From the NCBI GenBank assembly GCA_031253755.1, contig JAIRVT010000094.1, positions 1-32,408 of the forward strand: DNA of 32,408 nt. The letters run 5' to 3'. Below are positions 24,668 to 32,408 of the stretch, one piece after another. Source of the stretch: Enterobacteriaceae bacterium. Its GTDB lineage: Bacteria; Pseudomonadota; Gammaproteobacteria; Enterobacterales; Enterobacteriaceae. Position 1 is the stretch's first letter. Every line of letters begins with the position of its first letter. The position numbers and the translations under genes were made by a program. The notes under the pieces were generated by a model. It was given only the letters and a program-made list of their open reading frames with translations, searched no databases and was not told the DNA's origin.

Positions 24668-24708
24668 ACCTTAAATAATGCACCTTAAATAACGCACCTT
24701 ACGTAAGA
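24668..24708. repeat. 14-bp tandem repeat at the aceK 3' end
   Basis: Units accttaaataatgc, accttaaataacgc and accttacgtaaga have a 14-bp period. The last unit contains the aceK stop codon. The shared cttaaataa also occurs in the palindrome just upstream. Confidence 0.65.
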
Positions 24709-26450
24709 TGATATTCTTCCCTGATATTTTCATTACGCTGACAAAATCGTTGCCTCAGACGATAAGCGAAAACATCCTCTACATATCCGGCTTTGATGCG
24801 CGCCTGTAATGCCCGCCAGTAACCAGCTTTAAAGAGATCACTGTGGCTCTCTTCAAAATACTGACGAATACGCTTATCGCTGCATAAAAAGTGACGAAAT
24901 TCTTCTGGAAAAACATCGTTGGGCGCGACGCTGTACCACGGCTCACTCGCCAGCTCATCTTCCGGGTAACGTGGCTCAGGAATATCGCGGAAATTCACTT
25001 CAGTCATATAACAGATTTCATCATAATCGTAGAAAATAACCCGCCCATGCCGCGTCACGCCAAAATTTTTAAATAACATATCTCCCGGAAAAATATTTGC
25101 TGCGGCTAACTGCTTAATGGCATAGCCATATTCCTCTACCACATCTTTTAAGTGAACGTCATCCACCTGTTCCATGTAAATATTCAGAGGGATCATTTTT
25201 CGCTCCATATAAAGATGTTTTATCAGGATCTGATCACCTAAATCTTCCAGTTTCGCCGGGATCTCTTTTTGCAGCTCGGCCATTAACTCGTGGCTGATAT
25301 GGCGTTTATCAATGACAAAATTTTCAAACTCCTGTGTATCTGCCATTCTTCCGACCCGATCATGCTCCTTGACCAATCGGTAACATTCCTGAACCCGCTC
25401 CTGAGAAACCTCTTTCTGGGGAGCAAATTTATCCTTTATGACCTTAAACACCCGGTCAAATGACGGTGAGGCAAAAACCAACATGACCATCCCTTTCACC
25501 CCCGGCGCAATTGTAAACTGTTCCTGAGAGTGGTGAATAAATGTCAGATACTCGCGGTAATATTCTGTTTTGCCATGTTTTTGGCAACCAATTGCCATAT
25601 AGAGTTCAGCCGTTGATTTGGCAGGCAGGATTTCACGCAGCCACTCCACCATATCCGCTGGCAAAGGGGCATAAACCATAAAGTAAGAACGGGCGAAACC
25701 AAACACAATGCTGGCATCATCATGATGCGTTAAACAGGTATCAATAAAAATACAGCCGGATTCATTATGGTGAATCGGTAATAAAAAGGGATAAACTGCC
25801 GCATTCAACCTGATTTTGCCTACCAACCAAGCCGCTTTATTTCGGTAAAACAGTTCATTAGCAATCTGAAATGTTGCTTGCGACAAATCATTTCGGGAAA
25901 ACGTGTCCTGTAAATACTGCGTGGTATAACCAATATCCCGTTCTAGATTCTCCCATCTCAGGCGTAACGGCAAATCACTTAAGATGGTTCGTAACATCGA
26001 TTTGATATCGCCATCAGGAGAAAAATCCCGCGATAATGGCCGTGAGATGTTGCGAAAACGGCGCAATGGCTGGGAAGAGAAGATAAATAAATTCTCTTGC
26101 TTCAAATTACGATGCTGAAATAATCGGCAATATACTGAATTGAAAAAACTTTCTGCAATTTCAAAACGGGGATAATCCGGCAATAGGCGGGTATAAACCG
26201 CTTTGACTTTGGCAATAAGTTCTTCGTCATACGGTAATGAACCACGTATACATTTCAACTGTTCGACCACCAAGCCGACATGATGGTCATACAGGTTAAT
26301 ACGTTTCTTCATCGCCTGCTGTACTGCTGGCCAGTCCGCCTGCTCAAAACGCTGTTGTGCGCCAGAAGTGACTTCCAGAAATCGGCCATATTGTGCATCA
26401 AAACCCTGCAAAATAGTTTGTGCAATTAACTGTGCAAAATCTGTTTCCAT
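24699..26450 (-). CDS. aceK: Isocitrate dehydrogenase kinase/phosphatase
   Basis: This bifunctional enzyme phosphorylates isocitrate dehydrogenase to divert carbon to the glyoxylate shunt and dephosphorylates it again. It has 583 residues (E. coli 578). It is strongly conserved with E. coli Ace[21 protein letters not shown] at the N-terminus, [20 protein letters not shown], the nucleotide-binding segment [12 protein letters not shown] near 315, [16 protein letters not shown], and the kinase-like [21 protein letters not shown] and [18 protein letters not shown] chose the ATG at 26450 with GGGAG upstream; the open frame extends 63 bp further without family similarity. It is the last gene of aceBAK. 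Confidence 0.96.
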   Translation of the reverse strand: METDFAQLIAQTILQGFDAQYGRFLEVTSGAQQRFEQADWPAVQQAMKKRINLYDHHVGLVVEQLKCIRGSLPYDEELIAKVKAVYTRLLPDYPRFEIAESFFNSVYCRLFQHRNLKQENLFIFSSQPLRRFRNISRPLSRDFSPDGDIKSMLRTILSDLPLRLRWENLERDIGYTTQYLQDTFSRNDLSQATFQIANELFYRNKAAWLVGKIRLNAAVYPFLLPIHHNESGCIFIDTCLTHHDDASIVFGFARSYFMVYAPLPADMVEWLREILPAKSTAELYMAIGCQKHGKTEYYREYLTFIHHSQEQFTIAPGVKGMVMLVFASPSFDRVFKVIKDKFAPQKEVSQERVQECYRLVKEHDRVGRMADTQEFENFVIDKRHISHELMAELQKEIPAKLEDLGDQILIKHLYMERKMIPLNIYMEQVDDVHLKDVVEEYGYAIKQLAAANIFPGDMLFKNFGVTRHGRVIFYDYDEICYMTEVNFRDIPEPRYPEDELASEPWYSVAPNDVFPEEFRHFLCSDKRIRQYFEESHSDLFKAGYWRALQARIKAGYVEDVFAYRLRQRFCQRNENIREEYHLT

Positions 26451-26541
26451 ATTGCTCCCTCTTCCGACGCATAAGGGGGAATACCTTACGGACTCCCCCC
26501 GAAACCATTTCAATGCAGCAATTTCAATGAACAGACAGAAC

Positions 26542-27849
26542 TCAGAATTGCTGTTCTTCCGTAGAACCCGTCAGTGCAGTGACAGAAGAGGTGCCACCCT
26601 GAATAATGGTCGTCACTTTATCAAAATAGCCGGTTCCCACTTCCTGCTGGTGTGAAGAGAAAGTGTAGCCACGCTCTAATGCTTCAAATTCGCGTGCCTG
26701 AACTTTCTCTACATAATGTTTCATGCCTTCTCCGCGCGCATAATCATAGGCTAAATCAAACATGTTGAACCACATGCTATGGATGCCCGCCAAGGTGATA
26801 AACTGGAATTTGTATCCCATTTTAGAAAGCTGCTCCTGAAAGCTGGCAATCGTTTTATCGTCCAGATTCTTTTTCCAGTTAAAGGAAGGAGAACAGTTAT
26901 AGGCCAGTAACTTGCCCGGATATTTAGCATGAATTGCCTCTGCAAAACGGCGGGCAGCTTCAATATCCGGCGTGGAAGTTTCGCACCATACAACGTCTGC
27001 ATACGGTGCATAAGCCAATCCACGGCTGATCGCCTGATCAATACCAGCTTTGGTACAGAAGAAACCTTCACACGTCCGTTCGCCAGTAATGAACTCTCTG
27101 TCATATGGATCGCAGTCAGAGGTCAATAAATCAGCGGCGTCAGCATCGGTACGGGCGATAAGCAGGGTCGGAACACCAGAAACATCCGCAGCTAAACGGG
27201 CGGCGACTAATTTTTGAATCGCTTCCTGAGTCGGCACTAAGACTTTACCTCCCATATGCCCACATTTCTTCACCGCAGCCAGTTGATCTTCAAAATGAAC
27301 GGCGGCGGCGCCAGCTTCAATCATGGCTTTCATCAGTTCAAATGCATTCAGGACGCCACCAAAACCTGCTTCTGCATCCGCCACAATCGGCAGAAAATAA
27401 TCAATGTATTCCAGACTGTCACAACCAATGCCGTTCGCCCATTGGATCTGATCAGCACGACGGAAACTATTATTGATGCGTTTAACAACACTCGGCACAG
27501 AATCAACCGGATAGAGGGATTGATCAGGGTACATCGTAGAAGCGGTATTCGCATCAGCAGCCACTTGCCAGCCAGAAAGATAAACCGCTTCAATACCGGC
27601 TTTCGCCTGCTGAAGTGCCTGACCGCCTGTCAGAGCGCCAAGCGCATTGATATAACCTTTTTTGGATTTTCCGTTCAACCGCTCCCATAACTTGTTCGCT
27701 CCCATTTGCGCCAAAGTATGTTCTGGGTTGACTGAGCCGCGCAATTTAATGACATCCTCAGCTTTATACGGACGGTTAATACCGTTCCAACGCGGCTGTT
27801 TCCATTCTTGTTCTAACTGAGCGATTTGTTGTGATCTGGAATTGGTCAT
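26542..27849 (-). CDS. aceA: Isocitrate lyase
   Basis: This enzyme splits isocitrate into succinate and glyoxylate, the first step of the glyoxylate shunt. It has 435 residues (E. coli 434). The catalytic Cys196 is in KKCGHMGG (194-201). Mg2+/substrate motifs [24 protein letters not shown] and [11 protein letters not shown] are present. It lies between aceB (63-bp gap) and aceK (91-bp gap) in the aceBAK operon. Confidence 0.98.
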   Translation of the reverse strand: MTNSRSQQIAQLEQEWKQPRWNGINRPYKAEDVIKLRGSVNPEHTLAQMGANKLWERLNGKSKKGYINALGALTGGQALQQAKAGIEAVYLSGWQVAADANTASTMYPDQSLYPVDSVPSVVKRINNSFRRADQIQWANGIGCDSLEYIDYFLPIVADAEAGFGGVLNAFELMKAMIEAGAAAVHFEDQLAAVKKCGHMGGKVLVPTQEAIQKLVAARLAADVSGVPTLLIARTDADAADLLTSDCDPYDREFITGERTCEGFFCTKAGIDQAISRGLAYAPYADVVWCETSTPDIEAARRFAEAIHAKYPGKLLAYNCSPSFNWKKNLDDKTIASFQEQLSKMGYKFQFITLAGIHSMWFNMFDLAYDYARGEGMKHYVEKVQAREFEALERGYTFSSHQQEVGTGYFDKVTTIIQGGTSSVTALTGSTEEQQF

Positions 27850-27912
27850 GATGTTGTATTTCCTATGCTGATATTAGATATTGTTTTTTTAAATTAGAGG
27901 TTGTTTTTTGAG

Positions 27913-29511
27913 TTAGTTGAGTAATTGATAGCCCGGCAGGGTCAAAAAATCGACTAATTCATCTTGTGTCGTTATCCGTTCCATCAAGCCAGCAGCTTCC
28001 ATAAACCGTCCTTGTTTAAAACGCTCTTCTCCAACTTCTTGTTTAATGACGGTTAATTCTTCTTGTAGCATCTGATTGAACAATGCCTTGGTCACTTTTT
28101 TACCGTTAGCCAGTGATTTTTCATGATGGATCCATTGCCAAATCGATGTGCGAGAGATTTCTGCGGTTGCGGCATCTTCCATCAAACCATAAATGGGAAC
28201 GCAGCCATTACCGGAGATCCATGCTTCTATATACTGGACTGCGACCCGAATATTCGCCCGCATTCCTTCTTCCGTTCTCTCACCGATGCTCGGTGCAAGC
28301 AGTTGTTCTGCGGTGATCGTGTCATCTTCGTCACGGGAAACTGCCAATTGATTTGCCCGATCACCCAGTGTTGAATTGAAAACTTCCATCGCAATATCAG
28401 CGAGCCCTGGGTGTGCAATCCATGTGCCGTCATGACCATTATTGGCTTCCAGTTCTTTATCCGCCCTGACTTTGTCCAATACTTTCTGATTCTGCTCAGG
28501 ATCTTTGCTCGGTATGAATGCTGACATTCCCCCCATCGCAAATGCGCCGCGTTTGTGACAGGTTTTAATCAACAAGCGGGAATAAGCATTCAGGAAAGGC
28601 TGAGTCATAGTGACAGACTGGCGATCAGGTAAAACTCGATCAGCATGATTTTTCAATGTCTTGATATAACTGAAAATGTAATCCCATCTCCCACAATTCA
28701 GCCCAACGATGTGATGACGCAGGTGATAAAGAATTTCATCCATTTGGAACACCGCAGGCAGTGTTTCAATTAAAACGGTTGCTTTTATCGTTCCATTTGG
28801 CAGATTAAAACGTTCTTCCGTATAACTGAAAACATCGCTCCACCACTGTGCTTCATGGTAGCTCTGAATTTTGGGTAAATAGAAATAAGGCCCGCTGCCT
28901 TTTGCCAGTAACTGCTTATAGTTCAAATAGAAATAAAGGGCAAAATCAAATAACCCACCAGAAATTGGCTCATTCTTATAAACGACGTGTTTTTCGGACA
29001 GGTGTAACCCACGAACACGGGCAATTAACACCGCAGGATTTGGTTTCAATTCATAACATTTGCCTTGTTCATTGGTATATGAAATGGTTCCGTTGACTGC
29101 ATCTCGTAAATTAATTTGCCCATCAATGACTTTATCCCAACTTGGAGCCAGAGAATCTTCAAAATCTGCCATAAATACTTTAACGTTAGCATTCAAGGCA
29201 TTGATCACCATTTTCCGCTCTACCGGCCCGGTGATCTCAACTCTGCGATCGCTGAGATCTGAAGGAATTCCCTGAATCTTCCACTCCCCATTTCTAATGG
29301 AAATAGTTTCCGAAATAAAATCCAGCAACTTCCCATTGTCTATTTTTTTCTGCCAACTAATGCGATCTTCTAATAACTTTCTGCGCCGATCGGAAAATCT
29401 AACAACTAAATCTTCCAAAAATTGAATAGATTCAGCCGAAAGCACCTGATTTTCAGCATCAGAGAAAGGTTTTATAAAAGTTAGTTCAGTTGCTAACGCT
29501 TGATCTGTCAT
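27913..29511 (-). CDS. aceB: Malate synthase A
   Basis: This enzyme condenses glyoxylate with acetyl-CoA to malate, the second shunt step. It has 532 residues (E. coli 533). Conserved blocks are FMADFEDSLAPSWDKVIDGQ, the signature KPNPAVLIARVRGLHLSE, and, near the active-site aspartate, YGLMEDAATAEISRTSIWQW. The start at ATG 29511 has AGGA upstream; a TTG six bases earlier is unlikely. It is the first gene of aceBAK, with an IclR box 50-76 bp upstream. Confidence 0.98.
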   Translation of the reverse strand: MTDQALATELTFIKPFSDAENQVLSAESIQFLEDLVVRFSDRRRKLLEDRISWQKKIDNGKLLDFISETISIRNGEWKIQGIPSDLSDRRVEITGPVERKMVINALNANVKVFMADFEDSLAPSWDKVIDGQINLRDAVNGTISYTNEQGKCYELKPNPAVLIARVRGLHLSEKHVVYKNEPISGGLFDFALYFYLNYKQLLAKGSGPYFYLPKIQSYHEAQWWSDVFSYTEERFNLPNGTIKATVLIETLPAVFQMDEILYHLRHHIVGLNCGRWDYIFSYIKTLKNHADRVLPDRQSVTMTQPFLNAYSRLLIKTCHKRGAFAMGGMSAFIPSKDPEQNQKVLDKVRADKELEANNGHDGTWIAHPGLADIAMEVFNSTLGDRANQLAVSRDEDDTITAEQLLAPSIGERTEEGMRANIRVAVQYIEAWISGNGCVPIYGLMEDAATAEISRTSIWQWIHHEKSLANGKKVTKALFNQMLQEELTVIKQEVGEERFKQGRFMEAAGLMERITTQDELVDFLTLPGYQLLN

Positions 29512-29560
29512 TCCCAATTCCTCACTTTAAACATGCCGACTTAAGTAAGATTAATCAATA

Positions 29561-29587
29561 TGAAAAATAAATCAAAAACCATTTCCA
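29561..29587 (-). promoter_or_regulatory. IclR operator upstream of aceBAK
   Basis: On the minus strand TGGAAATGGTTTTTGATTTA matches my recollection of the E. coli aceB IclR box almost base for base. It includes a TTGATT that may be the -35 element, so bound IclR would block the promoter. Confidence 0.75.
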
Positions 29588-29760
29588 TTATTTTAATCTA
29601 TACATTAAATGACAGTAAAATCATGTAATTAAATAGCATAATCTAAAATATAAATAGGAAATTAAGTTCCAAAGCAACGGCAATAACGTTGTTAACTTTT
29701 TGTTATATATGAAAAATGGAAAAAACAGGTAACCGCTTACAGAAAATAAAAAATTTAAGG

Positions 29761-29808
29761 AAATGAGAAATGACTCGCTTCAGTCAGGTCTCATTTTCAT
29801 TTCTTTAC
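29761..29808. terminator. Orphan composite hairpin upstream of the P4-like integrase
   Basis: Stem aaatgaga / tctcattt (29761-29768 / 29789-29796) continues through a 2x2 internal loop into tgact / agtca with a 6-nt loop, and is followed by TCATTTCTTT. No gene precedes it on the plus strand back to aceB. It may terminate a small RNA, or a gene displaced by the insertion. Apart from this and the IclR box, 29512-30028 holds nothing I can assign. Confidence 0.5.
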
Positions 29809-30028
29809 GATTAAAGAAAGGTTCAATCTAAGGAAGGGGTCATATAAGTCAGATCATAAGGCGTCGTATTATATCCTGTTCTTGTGTTTACTTGAGATTA
29901 TCAATATATTTTTAAAATCAATTAATTATATCAAAATGAATACTGTGTATTGTTCCAGTGTTTATTGACGTTTACCTATTATTGCAGCAAACTATGTATA
30001 AACATTTGTATAAAGATCTTGGGTAATC

Positions 30029-31249
30029 ATGGCTGCCGAACTCAACAAACTCAGCGATAAAAAACTTAAAGCCCTACACGGAAAAGAAAGAGATGCTATC
30101 GAATTTTTTGCCGACGGTGCAGGCTTAAGTGCAAAAGCATCTAAAGCTGGTGGTATTAGTTGGGTCTTTACATACCGACTTGATGGTAAAAAACTAAATC
30201 GCCTTACACTTGGGCGCTATCCTGATATGCCCCTCAAGCAAGCTCGTGAAACGCGGGATAAGTGTCGAAACTGGTTAGCTTCTGGTAAAGATCCAAAACT
30301 ACAATTTGACTTAGAAATGCAAGAATCATTAAAACCAGTCACTGTAAAAGATGCTATTGAATATTGGATAGAAAACTATGGAAGGGACAACCGTGCAGGC
30401 ATTGATAAACTTATAGCTCAACTAAATAAATATATTTATCCCAATATTGGAAGTGTGGCGCTGTCAGACTGTGAAACACGCTATTGGCTTCAATGTTTTG
30501 ATAAAATCAAAATTACATCGCCTGTGTCTGCTGGATATATATTCCAATTATGCAAACAAGCCTTAAGATTTTGCCGGGTAAGGAAATTTGCCATTAGCAA
30601 CGCACTAGATGATTTAACCATTCCAGATGTAGGCAAAGTACAAAATAAAGGCGACAGAGTTTTAACAGATAGTGAGTTAGGTCAATTATGGAGATCTATA
30701 AATACAAACGCTCATATTCCTTATTACAGTAATTTATTAACAATATTGATTGTATTTGGCTGTAGAACTCAAGAATCCAAATTATCTAAATGCTCAGAAT
30801 GGGATTTAAATTCCATGCTGTGGACTGTGCCAAAAGAACACAGCAAAACAGATGAAAAAATCATTCGCCCAATACCGGAATATATGAAGTCGTTCTTAGA
30901 AAAACTTATTCGTCAAAATTATAAGAACACTTATCTTCTTGGTGAATTAAAAGACGGTGCAACAGTGGCGCAATATGGAATAAAAATATGGAAAAAATTA
31001 GGGCATACGGAAAAATGGACACTACATGATTTAAGACGCACCTTAGCAACTAAGCTAAATGATATGGGTATAGTACCGCACGTAGTTGAACAACTTCTAG
31101 GTCATGCTTTGCCGGGCATCATGGCTATATATAATAAGAGCCAATATCTACCAGAGAAGCTAGACGCCCTAAACAAGTGGTGTGAGCGACTGGATTTATT
31201 GGCAAGCAATCATGATAATGTGGTTATATTAAAAGCAGGGAAATTGTAA
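30029..31249 (+). CDS. P4-type integrase (tyrosine recombinase with DUF4102 arm domain)
   Basis: This 406-residue recombinase drives integration of the element on the right. The N-terminal arm-binding domain covers about 5-90 (FADGAGLSAKASKAGGISWVFTYRL, LTLGRYPDMPLKQAR). The core-binding domain follows, then the catalytic domain with Arg246 (FGCRTQES), Lys273, His333 and Arg336 (LHDLRRTLATKL), His359 (LLGHALPG) and Tyr368. All catalytic residues are present. It starts about 500 bp from aceB with no tRNA gene between, so its attachment site is not evident. It is unrelated in subfamily to the integrase at 185-1282. Confidence 0.92.
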   Translation: MAAELNKLSDKKLKALHGKERDAIEFFADGAGLSAKASKAGGISWVFTYRLDGKKLNRLTLGRYPDMPLKQARETRDKCRNWLASGKDPKLQFDLEMQESLKPVTVKDAIEYWIENYGRDNRAGIDKLIAQLNKYIYPNIGSVALSDCETRYWLQCFDKIKITSPVSAGYIFQLCKQALRFCRVRKFAISNALDDLTIPDVGKVQNKGDRVLTDSELGQLWRSINTNAHIPYYSNLLTILIVFGCRTQESKLSKCSEWDLNSMLWTVPKEHSKTDEKIIRPIPEYMKSFLEKLIRQNYKNTYLLGELKDGATVAQYGIKIWKKLGHTEKWTLHDLRRTLATKLNDMGIVPHVVEQLLGHALPGIMAIYNKSQYLPEKLDALNKWCERLDLLASNHDNVVILKAGKL

Positions 31250-31300
31250 TATACACATAACAAAGTTACTTTCTTTTGTAATGATTACCTTTAAGTAAAA

Positions 31301-31333
31301 TACCCTCACAAAAACAATTAAACAGTGAGGGTA
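31301..31333 (+). promoter_or_regulatory. Hairpin masking the alpA ribosome-binding site
   Basis: A perfect 9-bp inverted repeat, taccctcac / gtgagggta, with a 15-nt loop contains the GAGGG Shine-Dalgarno (31327-31331) five bases before the alpA-like ATG at 31336. Confidence 0.6.
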
Positions 31334-31335
31334 AC

Positions 31336-31620
31336 ATGACCATTCAATATAACATTCCTACTCCTGAAGAACGCCGCGCTATCCTTTCCGAATATGGCGA
31401 ACCCTACGATCGTCTTATTCGTGAAAAAGAACGCCAGCATATTACCTCTATTTCCAGAACATCAGCATGGAAACTGGAAAATGAAGGTCGTTTCCCTGCT
31501 CGTAAGCCATTAGGCCGCAATTCTTGTGCTTGGTTACTTAGCGATCTGCTCCATTGGGTACGTAATCCACCGCCAGTAGACAATATAAATAATCCATATA
31601 GCCGAAAACCTGCAAATTAA
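31336..31620 (+). CDS. AlpA-family phage regulatory protein
   Basis: This 94-residue protein has a MerR/excisionase-type helix-turn-helix at about 36-75 (SISRTSAWKLENEGRFPARKPLG, then SCAWLLSDLLHWV). It is the pattern of AlpA, the P4-satellite/cryptic-prophage activator of excisionase or integrase. The N-terminus is about 25 residues longer than the shortest AlpA proteins. It lies 86 bp after the integrase. Its ribosome site is buried in a perfect hairpin, so expression may need an unfolding event. Confidence 0.82.
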   Translation: MTIQYNIPTPEERRAILSEYGEPYDRLIREKERQHITSISRTSAWKLENEGRFPARKPLGRNSCAWLLSDLLHWVRNPPPVDNINNPYSRKPAN

Positions 31621-31706
31621 AGAATAACGTTATGGAAAAATTAACTGTTTTAATTGGCAGTGGTCAAACTCATTCTAAAAGCAGCTTGATTTTAGGAAAT
31701 AAAAAC

Positions 31707-31735
31707 GAGAAACGACCCTCTTTCAGAGGGTTAAT
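31707..31735 (-). terminator. Hairpin downstream of the small RHH gene
   Basis: A perfect 7-bp stem accctct / agagggt (31715-31721 / 31725-31731) with a 3-nt loop follows the RHH gene by 7 bp on the minus strand. A T-rich stretch follows slightly further on. Confidence 0.6.
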
Positions 31736-31738
31736 TGA

Positions 31739-31924
31739 TTATTCTTGCTCAGAGGATGCTTTAGATTTACGCTGGCGGCGTTTGATTTCACCTGACATAG
31801 CTGCAACTATAAATTGTGCAGTGCTTTCACCTTCTTCTTTGAGTTTTTCCATTGAATCAACAAGCTCATGCGGTACACGGGCTTCTAATTTTTTTGACTT
31901 TGCGTTTACTGCTTTCGTTGCCAT
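31739..31924 (-). CDS. Small ribbon-helix-helix-like phage protein (YlcI/YnfO-like)
   Basis: This 61-residue, very charged protein has a KKLEARVPHELVDSMEKLKE core followed by STAQFIVAAMSGEIKRR. That is a beta-strand then two helices, as in ribbon-helix-helix DNA-binding proteins of lambdoid and P4-type elements. I chose the ATG at 31924; an ATG at 31936 in the same frame is an alternative, and neither has a strong ribosome site. Divergent GTGGCTGACA repeats upstream could be its operators. It may be a repressor of the element's early promoter; the function is inferred. Confidence 0.65.
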   Translation of the reverse strand: MATKAVNAKSKKLEARVPHELVDSMEKLKEEGESTAQFIVAAMSGEIKRRQRKSKASSEQE

Positions 31925-31945
31925 ATCTGTATCCATTAATAGTTG

Positions 31946-32025
31946 GTGGCTGACAGTATATACAAAAAACATTCATAAAAAAGGATTGACGTGGCTAACA
32001 CTTAAAAATAGCATAGTGGCTGACA
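31946..32025. promoter_or_regulatory. Divergent promoter region with three GTGGCTGACA repeats
   Basis: gtggctgaca occurs at 31946-31955 and 32016-32025, and gtggctaaca at 31991-32000. A rightward TTGACG (31986) with TAGCAT 17 bp later overlaps the second repeat at the -35 and abuts the third at the -10. A leftward TATACT abuts the first repeat. The layout suggests operator control of both directions. Confidence 0.5.
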
Positions 32026-32049
32026 CCTTGAGTTATTTGAGGAATAAAA

Positions 32050-32117
32050 ACAGCAACGCCCCGAAGTGCGCTAACACTGTCGAGGCGTCTAACCACAACA
32101 TTATTGGAGCTAATGCT
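32050..32117 (+). ncRNA. C4/CI-type antisense immunity RNA
   Basis: Hairpin cgccccga-agtg / cact-g-tcgaggcg (32057-32068 / 32075-32087) with loop cgctaa is followed by tctaaccacaac. This resembles the C4 antisense RNA found upstream of icd/ash-type ORFs in phage P1 and P4-like elements, where it blocks translation of a downstream antirepressor. Identification is by motif memory and gene context only. Confidence 0.5.
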
Positions 32118-32243
32118 ATGGCTGACATACAGTCTAACCAAACTCGCCTAAAATTTACATTCCTAATTGCATCCGGCACTCAATGGCGGGCTGATATGCC
32201 CTCTCTGATCTTCGTATCTCATCAGGGGGCATACCATGAGTAA
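32118..32243 (+). CDS. Small Icd/Ash-like phage ORF
   Basis: A 41-residue ORF starts 8 bases after GGAG, immediately downstream of the C4-like hairpin. It has the QTRLKFTFLIASG opening often seen in the host-division-inhibitor (Icd/Ash) peptides of P4/P1-type immunity regions. The second half does not match anything I recognise. Its stop overlaps the next ATG by a few bases, so they are likely coupled. Confidence 0.5.
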   Translation: MADIQSNQTRLKFTFLIASGTQWRADMPSLIFVSHQGAYHE

Positions 32244-32408
32244 GAAACCCATCTCACTAAAACAGGCGCTGCATCGTGCAAGTCTGGGTATTTCACTTTT
32301 CACGTTCATTACCAAAAAAGCCAAAGATGAGCGTTGCGAAACCAACCTAAATAATTTGATTGCACTGGCGTACGGTATTCATCAGGAGGTGTACCGCGCC
32401 TTGTTGAA
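32236..32408 (+). CDS. Hypothetical P4-element protein (partial at window end)
   Basis: The frame opens at an ATG overlapping the end of the preceding small ORF, with GGGGGC as a possible ribosome site. It is open for 57 codons to the window edge. The product begins MSKKPISLKQALHRASLGIS and continues with a helical, polar sequence including LNNLIALAYGIHQEVYRALL. I do not recognise it. Its position right after an icd-like ORF fits a satellite-phage early gene. Confidence 0.55.
   Translation, partial: MSKKPISLKQALHRASLGISLFTFITKKAKDERCETNLNNLIALAYGIHQEVYRALL

Noticed and set aside
26451..26513. Longer aceK product starting at 26513
   Set aside because: The additional 21 residues have no counterpart in AceK, and the ATG at 26450 is preceded by GGGAG.
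29518..30028. tRNA gene as the attachment site of the P4-like element
   Set aside because: No cloverleaf, acceptor-stem pairing or T-loop motif was seen in this interval.
31632..32243. 203-codon plus-strand frame across 31632-32243
   Set aside because: It runs antisense through the RHH gene and its terminator hairpin, and only its end (from 32118) makes sense as a separate small ORF.

Overview
The window is a stretch of enterobacterial chromosome with two integrated accessory elements, one at each edge. The core proteins (DusA, Qor, DnaB, Alr, TyrB, UvrA, SSB, IclR, Edd, Eda, AceK, AceA, AceB) read very much like their Escherichia coli counterparts. The base composition is lower in G+C, intergenic regions are very AT-rich, and ERIC repeats are present. 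This suggests a Morganellaceae-type genome; Xenorhabdus or Photorhabdus is my best guess, but that is inference from memory and not proven by the sequence.

Layout: (1) 1-1282, the end of a genomic island: a HicB-like antitoxin tail and a tyrosine recombinase pointing away from dusA, which is a known integration target. (2) 1371-7508, housekeeping genes dusA, qor (opposite strand), dnaB, alr and tyrB. (3) 7509-10384, an ERIC derivative, a gutted RNA-ligase gene overlapping an intact HD-Pnk-type RNA end-healing gene, and an opposite-strand pair encoding a DUF5993-type small membrane protein and a DsbB-like oxidoreductase. (4) 10385-14258, divergent uvrA and ssb with a LexA box and a full-length ERIC between them. 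(5) 14259-19419, an AT-rich accessory block: an 8-bp tandem repeat, a 30-codon leader ORF, an ABC-F ATPase, and a convergent FabY-like ketosynthase. Two 83-bp direct repeats bracket this block. (6) 19420-29511, a carbon-metabolism block: an amino-acid permease, iclR, edd-eda and the aceBAK operon on the opposite strand. (7) 30029-32408, the start of a P4-like satellite: integrase, AlpA regulator, a small ribbon-helix-helix protein, a C4-type antisense RNA hairpin, an Icd/Ash-like small ORF and a partial ORF.

How it works together: iclR should repress aceBAK (glyoxylate shunt: AceA isocitrate lyase, AceB malate synthase, AceK isocitrate dehydrogenase kinase/phosphatase). IclR-like operators are visible both upstream of aceB and upstream of iclR itself. 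edd and eda encode the two Entner-Doudoroff enzymes. Upstream of edd lie a GntR-type palindrome, three related copies at exact 15-bp spacing, and a CRP-like site. uvrA has a clear LexA box.

The most interesting signals are: the ABC-F leader region, where a leader ORF with a perfect Shine-Dalgarno sequence is followed by mutually exclusive pairings that can bury the ABC-F ribosome-binding site; the HD-Pnk gene that has lost its ligase partner; the 15-bp periodic operator array before edd; and the paired 83-bp repeats around the ABC-F/FabY module.
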